Part shown: positions 27,077 to 35,568 of the stretch, piece by piece
How positions within the stretch are numbered: the stretch's first letter is position 1
Layout of the letters: each line of letters opens with the position of its first letter
Source of the DNA: Paucisalibacillus algeriensis
GTDB lineage: Bacteria; Bacillota; Bacilli; Bacillales; Amphibacillaceae
Reading direction: 5' to 3'
DNA length: 64,000 nt
Assembly (NCBI RefSeq): GCF_000577245.1
Contig: NZ_CBYO010000011.1
Location: 310,001-374,000, forward strand
The notes under the pieces: model-generated
The model's database searches: none
The model's input: only the letters and a program-made list of their open reading frames with translations
Told to the model about the DNA's origin: nothing
Translations under genes and position numbers: made by a program

Positions 27077-28513
27077 TTATTTATTAGAGATAGTAGCTCC
27101 AGTGCTTGGGTGCGCATAAATTTGTACCTTGCCAAAATCACCGGTCTGAATAATATACACATGTGCCTGTGTAGTACCTAGTATTTTGTACGATAATCCC
27201 CCGAATTTCTTCGGATTTAAGAATCCTTTCTCATTACCTTTTACTGGGGAAACATTTAATGGATACACACGCCAAGAACTTTCCGATGCCGGTAAATACA
27301 AATAGCGATCACCGGAATTTTTAACGGTATTATTAGATCCACGTTTATCATCGTCACTAATGGTCGATGCTGTATTCGGTCCAGCATAGATTTGTACTCT
27401 TCCAAAGTCAGTAGTTTCAATAATATAAACATGTGCTCCTGTACTACCTAATATCTCATACGTCAGACCACCAAATTTCTTAGGATTTAAGAAACCAACC
27501 TCATTTCCCTTCACTGGAGCAACCCCGATTGGATATACTCTCCAAGAACTCTCACTAGCTGATAAGTGTAAATGCTTTTCTGTCTTCTCATCCGTGTTAG
27601 TTGAAGGGCTTGTTGTTGCAGAACCTGGACTGCTATTTATTACTGCACCAGTACTAGGATGTCCGTAAATTTGTACTCTACCAAAATCACTGGTATGGAT
27701 AATATAGACATGTGGCTGAGGCTGACCTAGAACTTCATATGTTAACCCACCAAATTTAGCTGGATTCAGAAATCCTTTTTCATTCCCTTTTACAGGTGCT
27801 ACATCAATTGGATATATACGCCAAGCATTCTCTGAAACAGGTAAATGGATAAACTGTCCGTTAGCCCCATTTGATCCACCGCCAGTATTACTTGGTGCTG
27901 GTGCTGGTGCTGGATTTATTGGTATATGGACATCTTGTTCCTCTCCCGTTGGAGTTCGGTATGTGTATCCAGCATATTCACAAAATGCTTTTACAACTGC
28001 TTCTGCATATTTCAAATGGTTATTACGTAATTGTTGTATATCATCACCAGGTGAATCTGCAAATCCATACTCGATAATATTAGTTACAACGTTCCCAGTC
28101 TCTCTAATCATAAAATAATAATCTAAGCTAGAATTCCCCGGAAGTGTACGAGTGAATACACGTCTAATATTTTGACCTTCTTTGCGTAATTCATCTGCAA
28201 TTTTTTGAGCCATTGCTTTCCCATCATAAATGGAATGAATGACTTCGGCACCATCCCCTCCACCAGCATTAAGATGATTAGAGTGACAATATTTTGCTCC
28301 ACTATCACGAACGATCCGCGTTCTCTCATCTGGAGAAAGGTACTTGTCAGTAGTTCTTGTAATAGCAACGGGAACTCCTAATTCTCTGTACCGATTGTAT
28401 TGGTACAACGATATTTTTAACACTAAATCCTTTTCCTTCCAATAACGATTTGTGCCACCACCTGGGTCCCTCCCACCATGACCAGGGTCAATGATTAAGA
28501 TTGGTCTTGCCAT
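27077..28513 (-). CDS. N-acetylmuramoyl-L-alanine amidase with three C-terminal repeats
   Basis: A 478-residue endolysin-like hydrolase without a signal peptide. The Amidase_3 domain (about 1-180) carries the zinc ligands: His in DPGHGG, Glu in WKEKDL, His in HSNHLNAG, and catalytic Glu in IIEYGF. A Pro/Gly linker (about 195-218) leads to three near-identical 73-75-residue repeats (about 221-297, 316-390, 404-478), each with WRVYP, PVKGNE, GFLNPKKFGGL, HVYII and DFGxVQIY, presumably cell-wall binding. Lack of a signal peptide and overlap with the holin gene make this a phage-type lysis cassette; no other phage genes are nearby. Confidence 0.92.
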   Translation of the reverse strand: MARPILIIDPGHGGRDPGGGTNRYWKEKDLVLKISLYQYNRYRELGVPVAITRTTDKYLSPDERTRIVRDSGAKYCHSNHLNAGGGDGAEVIHSIYDGKAMAQKIADELRKEGQNIRRVFTRTLPGNSSLDYYFMIRETGNVVTNIIEYGFADSPGDDIQQLRNNHLKYAEAVVKAFCEYAGYTYRTPTGEEQDVHIPINPAPAPAPSNTGGGSNGANGQFIHLPVSENAWRIYPIDVAPVKGNEKGFLNPAKFGGLTYEVLGQPQPHVYIIHTSDFGRVQIYGHPSTGAVINSSPGSATTSPSTNTDEKTEKHLHLSASESSWRVYPIGVAPVKGNEVGFLNPKKFGGLTYEILGSTGAHVYIIETTDFGRVQIYAGPNTASTISDDDKRGSNNTVKNSGDRYLYLPASESSWRVYPLNVSPVKGNEKGFLNPKKFGGLSYKILGTTQAHVYIIQTGDFGKVQIYAHPSTGATISNK

Positions 28514-28763
28514 TAGATTTTCTCTCCTCCCGCTTAATTAGACCTTTTTCTCGTAATACATCCCTCTGAGCAATTCCTCTCTTTGTTATATAGTTATTTT
28601 TAAACCAAGTATTTAGTGCAATAATTACGGTAAAAAGTGAGGATACAAACTGTTCCAATGTCTCACTATCTATTGGAAGTGGTGATTTCCCAAAGATTAC
28701 TAATATTTGGTTTAATAAAGCCAAAAGAAGCAACGATGTACGAATGACGGTACCTTTGTCCAC
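28488..28763 (-). CDS. Phage-type holin
   Basis: A 91-residue protein with two hydrophobic helices (about 6-24 and 38-55) and a highly charged C-terminus (KRGIAQRDVLREKGLIKREE), as in phage holins of the SPP1 / phi-LC3 class. It would form membrane lesions that release the endolysin. The first possible GTG (28772) overlaps the ribosome site AGGAGG; the GTG at 28763 is eight bases from it and is taken as start. Its 3' end overlaps the amidase start by 26 bases. It may be domesticated or a phage remnant. Confidence 0.85.
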   Translation of the reverse strand: MDKGTVIRTSLLLLALLNQILVIFGKSPLPIDSETLEQFVSSLFTVIIALNTWFKNNYITKRGIAQRDVLREKGLIKREERKSNGKTNLNH

Positions 28764-28935
28764 TTTTCCCACCTCCTTTTACAGGCATATACTATTATTT
28801 TCATTTCCAACTTAAATCGTGTCGGCGATTGACTAGTAAGACCATTCTCAACACTATATTCGAATCCTTTGTTAGCTAAGTGGCAAAACTGTGTTCCAAA
28901 TTACACGTAATTAAATATAATTTAATTACAGACTC

Positions 28936-28980
28936 TTGACTTACGCTTGTTATGCATATATACTTACTTACGTAAAGTAA
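28936..28980 (+). promoter_or_regulatory. SigA promoter with overlapping operator, yceI
   Basis: TTGACT (28936-28941), 17 bases, TATACT (28959-28964). Starting at the last base of the -10 is the inverted repeat TTACTTACGTAAAGTAA (28964-28980), placed to block initiation if a repressor binds. The repressor is unknown; DUF24/HxlR- or MarR-type repressors use sites of this kind. Confidence 0.7.
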
Positions 28981-29018
28981 CTTAGAATCAGATAATAACC
29001 AATGGGAGGAAAATTATT

Positions 29019-29552
29019 ATGACAAAATCAGTTTGGAATGTTGACAAAAGCCACAGCGCATTAGAATTTACTGTTAAACACATGATGATTTCAAAAGTTA
29101 GGGGATCATTCTCCAATTTTGATGCAACAATTGAGGCAGACCCTAATGACTTAACAGATGCAAAGATCGAGTTCTCTGTAGAAGTAAATAGCATCAATAC
29201 TCTCAATGAAGATCGTGATAACCACCTACGTTCAAATGATTTCTTTGACATTGCAAATCATCCAAAAATGACATTTGTATCAACTGACATCAAGAGAACA
29301 TCAGATGACGAGTATGCTGTTACTGGTGATTTTTCTCTTCGTGGGGTTACAAAACCTGTGACGTTCGATGTAACTGTAGAGGGTGTCGGTAAAGACCCTT
29401 GGGGTAATGAAGTAGCAGGATTCAGTGGTTCAACTAAACTAAATCGAAAAGACTTTGGACTTGTATGGAATGCAGCTCTTGAAACAGGTGGAGTACTTGT
29501 TGGAGAAGAAGTGAAAATTAATATTGAATTAGAAGCACATAAGCAAGCTTAA
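29019..29552 (+). CDS. yceI: YceI-family lipid-binding protein
   Basis: A 177-residue YceI-domain protein (lipocalin-like beta barrel that binds polyisoprenoid or similar lipids). Typical features are WNVDKSHSALEFTVKHM at the N-terminus, HLRSNDFFDIANHPKM in the middle, and LRGVTKPVTFDV. It has no signal peptide, unlike proteobacterial YceI, so it is cytoplasmic here. GGGAGG precedes the ATG. A consensus promoter with an overlapping inverted repeat suggests induction by a chemical or redox stress (inference). Confidence 0.9.
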   Translation: MTKSVWNVDKSHSALEFTVKHMMISKVRGSFSNFDATIEADPNDLTDAKIEFSVEVNSINTLNEDRDNHLRSNDFFDIANHPKMTFVSTDIKRTSDDEYAVTGDFSLRGVTKPVTFDVTVEGVGKDPWGNEVAGFSGSTKLNRKDFGLVWNAALETGGVLVGEEVKINIELEAHKQA

Positions 29553-29607
29553 GTGACCATCAATTATAGGGCTCACTACTCTTAATGCTCCTAACCTAAT
29601 AAATAGT

Positions 29608-29649
29608 AAAGGGACGGTTCCTCCTCAGTCTAGGAGGAACCGTCCCTTT
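29608..29649. repeat. REP-like hairpin (GGGACGGTTCC type), bidirectional terminator
   Basis: Perfect 18-bp arms (29608-29625 and 29632-29649) containing GGGACGGTTCCTCCT, six-base loop, T run on the plus strand and A run before it. Its right arm encodes the last residues of the VanW-like protein. GGGACGGTTC palindromes recur in Bacillaceae genomes. Confidence 0.75.
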
Positions 29650-30511
29650 TTCTATTAGCTGTTGCAAAATCTGACGTAAATATTCGAACTACCATTTGTC
29701 CGTCTTTTGCTTTTGCACGAATTAAAATGGGGTGACTATACTCATTTTTGAAAATAAAGTCCGGTCCCCACCAACTCACTGTAGCATCTTTTCCTGGTGG
29801 AACATATGGTACTGCACGACTGTGAGAATACCTTTCAACAATCTTAATTCCTTTTAAAGAAACGGCATTAAACAAAGTTGATGATACCTGGCATATACCT
29901 CCGCCTATGTCTTCAGATAATTCTCCTTTGACAATTACAGGAGCTCGCTTATATCCTTTTTCTACTGTACGTTTCCCGACTACTTCGTTAAAGGAAAATG
30001 TTTCTCCAGGAAAAACTACATGATTATTGATTGCCTTTGCAGCCAATTGAATATTATGGGAACGTTCCCGATTACTTGCACGGAAGTAGGTAAGATAGTT
30101 ACCGATTTCGTTGGAGCTAATATCAGATAATAATTCAGTATCAACTCTTGGATAAACAACCTTTTTAGGTACCTTCATTTCGAACGAAACATCACTATAA
30201 AAAAATTCATAAAAAAAACGTATAAAATTATGGCGGTCTAACGATTGCCCTACTTCTTCTGGAACAATGGTCCAGGAATCATCTAAAGTAGCATTAACTG
30301 GCTCTTGATATACTTGGTCTTCTAGTCGTTCCATTAATAATGACAATTTTTCATGGTCAAGAAAGATAGAATCTATGTGTCGATAAGTAAAATCATTTCG
30401 CATGAGTGTTTCGTTAACGTCACCATCCGATATAATTAACTTGTTTTCTGCGGCCAATTCAATAGAGGATGCAAATACAAACAAAAACATTAGTAATATA
30501 ATCTTTTTCAT
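29630..30511 (-). CDS. VanW-family protein
   Basis: A 293-residue exported protein: signal peptide (about 1-21), a variable N-terminal part, then the VanW domain (about 160-280) with VVFPGETFSFNEVVGKRT, GYKRAPVIVKG, GGGICQVSSTLFNA and VSWWGPDFIFKN. VanW domains resemble L,D-transpeptidase-like folds and occur in cell-wall proteins; despite the name there is no link to vancomycin resistance here, as no vanHAX genes are present. AGGAGGTG is ten bases before the ATG. The last residues (KRDGSS) are encoded inside the REP-like hairpin. Confidence 0.88.
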   Translation of the reverse strand: MKKIILLMFLFVFASSIELAAENKLIISDGDVNETLMRNDFTYRHIDSIFLDHEKLSLLMERLEDQVYQEPVNATLDDSWTIVPEEVGQSLDRHNFIRFFYEFFYSDVSFEMKVPKKVVYPRVDTELLSDISSNEIGNYLTYFRASNRERSHNIQLAAKAINNHVVFPGETFSFNEVVGKRTVEKGYKRAPVIVKGELSEDIGGGICQVSSTLFNAVSLKGIKIVERYSHSRAVPYVPPGKDATVSWWGPDFIFKNEYSHPILIRAKAKDGQMVVRIFTSDFATANRKRDGSS

Positions 30512-30569
30512 TAATGGTCAACACCTCCTGAATTTAGTATTAGAAGAAACCAATAATTCATGCGTAACA

Positions 30570-30600
30570 AAACCCACCTTACTATAATTAGCAAGGTGGG
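30570..30600 (-). terminator. Terminator after 32-aa minus-strand gene
   Basis: CCCACCTT/AAGGTGGG (30573-30580 and 30593-30600); on the minus strand it is followed by TTTTGTT. Confidence 0.75.
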
Positions 30601-30605
30601 AGTCA

Positions 30606-30704
30606 CTATCTAAAATCTCGCTTATCTTCTAATGAACGACAAGTAACCATATAGCCAACGATAGCCGCCATCCCAATTAAAAACCATTTCCATATTTTTT
30701 TCAT
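30606..30704 (-). CDS. Small membrane-associated protein (32 aa)
   Basis: A 32-codon frame starting MKKIWKWFLIGMAAIVGYMV with one hydrophobic helix and a charged tail (RSLEDKRDFR). GAGGTGG lies five bases before the ATG, and a strong terminator starts just behind the stop, so it looks like a real short transcription unit. The helix could be a signal peptide or an anchor. No family recognised. Confidence 0.55.
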   Translation of the reverse strand: MKKIWKWFLIGMAAIVGYMVTCRSLEDKRDFR

Positions 30705-30801
30705 GAAACCACCTCATTTTATTAAAAAACTTAGATTGACAGTTCAATTTTAATCCATTGCCCTAAGTCGAATCCAAGCAAAAATAATGTTATAATCATT
30801 G

Positions 30802-32013
30802 TTAAAATGGACGAACCTTACCTTTTTTCAATAAGAGTATTGGACCACCTAGTAAAAATAAGTAGCGATCATCGACAATTTTTTTCATAGCTGCCGCTGA
30901 CTTACCATATAACTTTTTATCACCTAAAATAGCTCCCATTCCATCTGTGACTCCTAGACTTGCTACAGTTCCTTTATCGCTAAAGACAAATTCTTCTAAA
31001 GGTTCATTATGAATAAGAGCCCTTATATTATTCCCACAAGTTGTTGCATGTTGCATCGCAGCTTGTGCAGTTGGTGGGTATGGACGGTTCTCTTGCTTAT
31101 TCATTACCCATGCACAGTCACCAAGTATAAAGATATTGTCGTAACCAGGTGCTCTCAGGTCACCATGAACCATTACCTTTCCTTTTGTCAGTTCGAAACC
31201 TGATGTACCTAATATCGAATTACCAGTAACACCGCCTGTCCAAACAATAGTTCCTGCCTTGATTAATTCATTGTTTTCTCCTACAATAAACCCTTCTTGT
31301 GTACACTCATTTATGCGTGTGTCTTCCATGATATGGGCACCACGTTCTTGTAATGATTTTTTGGCATATGTTACTAAATCTTTGTCAAAGTTAGGTAGTA
31401 TACTAGGTGCTGCCTCGACATTTATAACTTTCACTTTTCCTCTATCAATATCATATTTTTTACATAGTTTAGGAACTTTTTCTACAAGTTCACCAATAAA
31501 TTCAATTCCTGTAAAGCCACCGCCACCAACCAGAATGTTCAGACTGGATTCGTCAGCATCTGGATCATTATTGTATTTCGCAAATTGATATTCTATATGT
31601 TCACGAATTAAACGACAAGAATCGAAATCCTCGATAAAGAATGCATGTTCATTCATTCCTTTTATTCCAAATGTGTTGGTTTCATACCCTAAGCACACAA
31701 CTAAGTAATCGTATGTCAATTCGCTATTTTCCAATATAACTCGGCTGTCATCTTTATCAATTTTAACTACCGTGTCATAGATTAGACGTACCCGATTCGG
31801 ATTAATGATATCCCGAATCATTATTCGAACTTGATTTTGATTAATTGTACCAGCTGCTAATTCATGGAGCCATGTTGTTTGATAATGATAATTATGCTTA
31901 TTGACTAATACTATTTCTGCTTCTTCTGGAGAGAGATTTTTCATTAGTTTCTTTGTTGTCATCATGCCTGCATAGCCTGCACCTAATACAACAATCCGAG
32001 GCTTTGTATTCAA
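30802..32013 (-). CDS. ndh: Type II NADH dehydrogenase (NADH:menaquinone)
   Basis: A 403-residue FAD flavoprotein that oxidises NADH and reduces menaquinone without proton pumping, peripheral on the inner face of the membrane. The FAD motif GAGYAGMMTTKKL is at the N-terminus, the NADH motif GGGGFTGIEFIGEL at about 160-175, and FILGDCAW binds FAD. The C-terminal amphipathic stretch (RYLFLLGGPILLLKKGK) anchors the protein. The start is TTG, six bases after GGGTGA. It complements the qox oxidase at 58-62 kb in one respiratory chain. Confidence 0.93.
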   Translation of the reverse strand: MNTKPRIVVLGAGYAGMMTTKKLMKNLSPEEAEIVLVNKHNYHYQTTWLHELAAGTINQNQVRIMIRDIINPNRVRLIYDTVVKIDKDDSRVILENSELTYDYLVVCLGYETNTFGIKGMNEHAFFIEDFDSCRLIREHIEYQFAKYNNDPDADESSLNILVGGGGFTGIEFIGELVEKVPKLCKKYDIDRGKVKVINVEAAPSILPNFDKDLVTYAKKSLQERGAHIMEDTRINECTQEGFIVGENNELIKAGTIVWTGGVTGNSILGTSGFELTKGKVMVHGDLRAPGYDNIFILGDCAWVMNKQENRPYPPTAQAAMQHATTCGNNIRALIHNEPLEEFVFSDKGTVASLGVTDGMGAILGDKKLYGKSAAAMKKIVDDRYLFLLGGPILLLKKGKVRPF

Positions 32014-32175
32014 AGATCATTCACCCTTTTCACTATTATTGCGATATAACTCTTTAATGTAAACAGTATAGTATTATGCATATTTGTTGATTGTATCCGA
32101 TACTAAGTACATTTATAAAAGAATGATTAAATACTACCGGACTAGCATAAATATGATATATAGGGGGGATTAGTA

Positions 32176-32619
32176 ATGCCATTAAAAACCGTGGAAAATC
32201 TTTCTTCTGAAACAATACACCAATTAAAAGAAGTCATTAAGAAAAGTAATAAGAAGAAACGATTTGAGAGATTACGTAATAACTTTCTTATAGCAGCCTT
32301 ACTGCTTTTACTCGTTTTATTTTCGATTCTTTATGTTGTAGACTTACGTTATGTTTCTGACCCATTTACAACATTTGCAAATATCATATTGAATCCTTAT
32401 TATTTGTTTAATATTGGCTTAATATCACTTGCTTTTGTCTATTATAATTTTTTTCAAAAGAAGCTAAAAAAAGAGAAAGATAAACTAAATAACGTACGAA
32501 AAGAAGTAATTGATCACCTTAATGATTCCAAAAACATGAACTTACAGGACAAGGTAGATGCTATCAAAAAAGAAATGAAAGATGTTTATGATATTAATTT
32601 GTACGTTAAAAATAAATAA
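32176..32619 (+). CDS. YpbF-like membrane protein (DUF2663)
   Basis: A 147-residue protein: a charged N-terminal helix (about 1-35), two membrane helices (about 37-57 and 72-92, with DLRYVSDPFTTFANIILNPYY between) and a C-terminal charged coiled coil (about 95-147). Length and layout resemble B. subtilis YpbF (DUF2663), of unknown function. GGGGGG precedes the ATG. It lies between ndh (divergent) and the SpoIID-like gene (convergent). The family assignment is from general resemblance only. Confidence 0.6.
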   Translation: MPLKTVENLSSETIHQLKEVIKKSNKKKRFERLRNNFLIAALLLLLVLFSILYVVDLRYVSDPFTTFANIILNPYYLFNIGLISLAFVYYNFFQKKLKKEKDKLNNVRKEVIDHLNDSKNMNLQDKVDAIKKEMKDVYDINLYVKNK

Positions 32620-32648
32620 CCATAGGCTCATGGGTTTTTAAGTCATAA

Positions 32649-32676
32649 AAAACAGAGGCTAAAATGCCTCTGTTTT
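32649..32676. terminator. Bidirectional terminator
   Basis: AAAACAGAGGC / GCCTCTGTTTT (32649-32659, 32666-32676) with a six-base loop, between convergent genes. Confidence 0.85.
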
Positions 32677-32696
32677 CACCTGATTATGGGCTATTT

Positions 32697-33977
32697 CTAT
32701 TTCAATTGCTTCAATGTATCGGATGATATATCCATTATTGTAGTACCTGGATAATAAAATGAAATTATTTCCTTGTAATTTTTTCCTTGCTCTCCCATGA
32801 AGTGCGCCCCCCATTGACTCATACCCACTCCATGTCCGAACCCTCTACCCTTCATCGTATATACACCACTTTCTAGCTGAAGGGAATCGATTAAATAACT
32901 TTTAAAAATGGTCCCACCAATCATTGGACGAATTCGATTGAGATTCACGTCTTTTAATTGAATTTGCTCAAACAAGACCAACCCATCTAAAATACGTCTC
33001 ATAAATGTCATGCTTATCGAGCCACTAACACTTCTACCAGAGGCTAGTTGATCTCCTTTTAATTGAAATTCAGGTATGGTTAATATCTTGATATCACCTG
33101 GATAACCATTTCGATTTAACCAACTTTTTATTGTATTGGTAATATCTTTATCTTTTTCCTTCGTATCTTCCCACCAGTTTGGATTACTGAAATCAATACT
33201 TTCATAGTTAATTTGTGTCTCGTGCAACGAATATTCCCAAGGATGTGTTGGATCAAAAGGATCATCTTTAATAGGAAAATAATTTAAAGGTTGTCCTCCC
33301 CACACATTCGCATTATTTTCCGTTACACCACCATTACTCGCTGAATAAAATGTTTCAACTAATCGGTTATTATGCGTTATTACCTCGCCCTTTGTTTCTT
33401 CTACCGCCTTTGTTGTATTGACGTCCCACTCATACCCACCATAAACTTGATAGCTGATGGTGTCATCCATTACATGGTCCATTTTAGAAACAGCATATGT
33501 TCTAGCTGCTAAAGTTTGCGCTTTTAATGTTTCAAGTCCCCATGATGAAAAAACTTCAAAAGGAACAACACCCTTTAAATAATCTTCTAATGGTAATTGG
33601 TTTATTGGACGTATGGAATGATCCTCTTCGATAATGAATTCCATCGCACCTAAATATGGTCTGTCATTTATATATACTACATGGTTTATGTCATAGTCTC
33701 GTGGAACTAAAATTAATCCTCCGTTTATTTTTTGTTTCTTCTGTTCCTCATGTTTTAGATATAGCTCTCCTTTCTTTAGTGATAATGTATAGCTCACTCC
33801 TTCGAGTAAATGTAATGTTGGGTCTAAACTAAAATAGTCTCCTTCGATTCTAATGTCTAGTTCATTTGTGTTTCCGATATAGTTCCTGAGTTTAACAGTC
33901 ACCATTTTGTCAGCATTTACTACCGTTGGCACAAGTAATATTCCTATCATGGTAAATATAAAAGTTATGTATCTCAT
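32697..33977 (-). CDS. SpoIID/LytB-domain protein
   Basis: An exported 426-residue protein with a signal peptide (MRYITFIFTMIGILLVPTVVNA) and a SpoIID/LytB domain: LPLEDYLKGVVPFE, SWGLETLKAQTLAARTYA, SASNGGVTEN, and the C-terminal GRGFGHGVGMSQWGAHFM. SpoIID is a lytic transglycosylase acting during engulfment; LytB-type paralogues modify the LytC amidase. Here it is a solitary gene, so which role it has is open. The frame runs up to 34034, but the ATG at 33977 gives a clean signal peptide; no ribosome site is good at any of the candidate starts. The upstream part overlaps the pyrP promoter. Confidence 0.82.
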   Translation of the reverse strand: MRYITFIFTMIGILLVPTVVNADKMVTVKLRNYIGNTNELDIRIEGDYFSLDPTLHLLEGVSYTLSLKKGELYLKHEEQKKQKINGGLILVPRDYDINHVVYINDRPYLGAMEFIIEEDHSIRPINQLPLEDYLKGVVPFEVFSSWGLETLKAQTLAARTYAVSKMDHVMDDTISYQVYGGYEWDVNTTKAVEETKGEVITHNNRLVETFYSASNGGVTENNANVWGGQPLNYFPIKDDPFDPTHPWEYSLHETQINYESIDFSNPNWWEDTKEKDKDITNTIKSWLNRNGYPGDIKILTIPEFQLKGDQLASGRSVSGSISMTFMRRILDGLVLFEQIQLKDVNLNRIRPMIGGTIFKSYLIDSLQLESGVYTMKGRGFGHGVGMSQWGAHFMGEQGKNYKEIISFYYPGTTIMDISSDTLKQLK

Positions 33978-34027
33978 GTGTATATTTTTTCTAAGGTTTG
34001 CTTTTATATACATCCTAAAAAAGCAGA

Positions 34028-34056
34028 TTGACATAATTCTTTATTACGTGTAATAT
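34028..34056 (+). promoter_or_regulatory. SigA promoter of pyrP
   Basis: TTGACA (34028-34033), 17-base spacer, TAATAT (34051-34056). Transcription would start near 34063, just before the PyrR hairpin. Confidence 0.8.
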
Positions 34057-34076
34057 GTACTTAAGTTCATACGGTT

Positions 34077-34215
34077 ACCTTTAATTCAGTCCTGTGAGAC
34101 TGGCAAGGTGTGTAAGGCAGTACGGCTGTCTTATATATTCATAGAAATGGTCTATCCATTTCTATATCCTCATGCTTTATAGCACCTTGTCCTTTTTCGG
34201 GCAAGGTGTTTTTTT
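34077..34215 (+). promoter_or_regulatory. PyrR-dependent attenuator of pyrP
   Basis: The leader holds the PyrR-binding anti-antiterminator: an ACCTT...AAGGT and CAGTC/GACTG stem capped by CTGTGA, with AGTCCTGTGAGACTG matching the known ARUCCNGNGAGGYU consensus (34086-34102). Further hairpins follow, including ATAGAAATGG/CCATTTCTAT (34141-34165). The terminator is CACCTTGTCC/GGGCAAGGTG plus TTTTTTT (34183-34215). CAAGGTG in the PyrR stem (34104-34110) can pair with CACCTTG of the terminator (34183-34189), giving the antiterminator. UMP-loaded PyrR would favour termination. Confidence 0.88.
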
Positions 34216-34267
34216 ATTATCTCTTACCTGGTAACTGATGAACAATCTATTAAGGGAGAGAATTACT

Positions 34268-35521
34268 ATGGCAAAATATGATGAAATACAAGTAGATCAA
34301 CGTTTACCATTCTTACAAAGTTTACCATTAAGTTTCCAGCACTTATTTGCAATGTTCGGATCTACTGTTTTAGTTCCGATTATCTTTGGTGTAAACGCAG
34401 CAACTATTCTATTAATGAATGGTATCGGAACACTCTTGTACATTTTCATTACGAAAGGAAAAATTCCAGCTTATTTGGGTTCTAGCTTTGCTTTTATTGC
34501 ACCTGTAACATTAGTTATCGATAAATTTGGTTATGGGTATGCTTTAGGCGGATTCTTAGCAGTCGGAATCATTCTAACACTCGTTGGGTTATTAGTGAAA
34601 TTGGTAGGGACAAGATGGATTGATATTTTATTCCCTCCCGCTGCAATGGGGGCTATTGTTGCAGTTATTGGGTTAGAGTTAGTACCAGTTGCCGCTGGTC
34701 AAGCTGGATTAACTGGGGAAAGTATTAATGCGACCACTGTTACAGTGTCATTATTAACCCTTGGAATTACAATAATTGGTTGGGTTACTTTCCGAGGATT
34801 CTTTAAGATAATTCCAATCCTAATTGGGTTTGTTGGTGGATATATTATTGCTTATTTCTTTGGGTTAGTTGATCTTACCCCTGTAAAAGAAGCAGATTGG
34901 ATTGCAATTCCGGAATTACACACCATGCAGTTTAGCTGGTCAGCTATCTTAATAATAATTCCAGCTGCATTAGTACTTATTCCAGAACATATTGGGCATC
35001 TTTTTGTAACATCCAATATCGTTAAAAAAGATTTAGCAAAAGATCCTGGTCTTGACCGTTCATTCATTGGTAACGGGATTTCAACAATCCTATCTAGTTT
35101 TGTTGGTTCAACTCCAAACACTACTTATGGTGAAAATATCGGAGTACTAGCTATTACAAGAGTGTACTCAACATGGATTATTGGTGGAGCAGCAGTACTA
35201 TCTATCTTACTTTCATTTGTTGGAAAACTTGCAGCACTAATTAATTCCATTCCTGTTCCTGTACTTGGAGGAATCTCATTACTATTATTCGGTATCATTG
35301 CAGCAAGTGGTATTCGTATGTTAGTTGAAGCAAATGTGGATTATAATAAGTCACAGAACTTAATTCTTACATGTGTAATCCTAGTAATTGGTATCAGCGG
35401 AGCAAGCATCAGCATTGGTGAAGTAACACTTGCTGGTATGGGACTCGCTACAGTCGTAGGAATTTTACTAAGTGTTTTATTCAAGCTATTTGATATACTA
35501 AAACTATCAAATGAATCGTAA
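34268..35521 (+). CDS. pyrP: Uracil permease PyrP
   Basis: A 417-residue nucleobase:cation symporter of the NCS2/UraA family, with about 14 helices. Visible: LPFLQSLPLSFQHLFAMFG at the N-terminus, FPPAAMGAIVAVIGLEL, PEHIGHLFVTSNI (the UraA Glu-His pair), and SSFVGSTPNTTYGENIGV, the nucleobase-binding motif. The frame opens at 34238, but AAGGGAGAG is seven bases before the ATG at 34268. The PyrR attenuator confirms the pyrimidine role. It stands alone, not at the head of the pyr operon as in B. subtilis. Confidence 0.94.
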   Translation: MAKYDEIQVDQRLPFLQSLPLSFQHLFAMFGSTVLVPIIFGVNAATILLMNGIGTLLYIFITKGKIPAYLGSSFAFIAPVTLVIDKFGYGYALGGFLAVGIILTLVGLLVKLVGTRWIDILFPPAAMGAIVAVIGLELVPVAAGQAGLTGESINATTVTVSLLTLGITIIGWVTFRGFFKIIPILIGFVGGYIIAYFFGLVDLTPVKEADWIAIPELHTMQFSWSAILIIIPAALVLIPEHIGHLFVTSNIVKKDLAKDPGLDRSFIGNGISTILSSFVGSTPNTTYGENIGVLAITRVYSTWIIGGAAVLSILLSFVGKLAALINSIPVPVLGGISLLLFGIIAASGIRMLVEANVDYNKSQNLILTCVILVIGISGASISIGEVTLAGMGLATVVGILLSVLFKLFDILKLSNES

Positions 35522-35530
35522 TAGATTAAA

Positions 35531-35568
35531 AGGATGATATGGGAATTACCCTCATATCATCCTCTTTT
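35531..35568. terminator. Bidirectional terminator pyrP / topB
   Basis: AGGATGATATG (35531-35541) / CATATCATCCT (35553-35563) followed by CTTTTTA, between convergent genes. Confidence 0.85.

Noticed and set aside
27077-27890. Three direct repeats that at first look like an array
   Set aside because: They are about 270-bp coding repeats in frame within the amidase gene, with no short spacers, so not CRISPR.
29630-30511. VanW as a vancomycin-resistance gene
   Set aside because: No vanHAX or vanRS genes nearby; VanW-domain proteins are widespread in spore formers without any resistance role.
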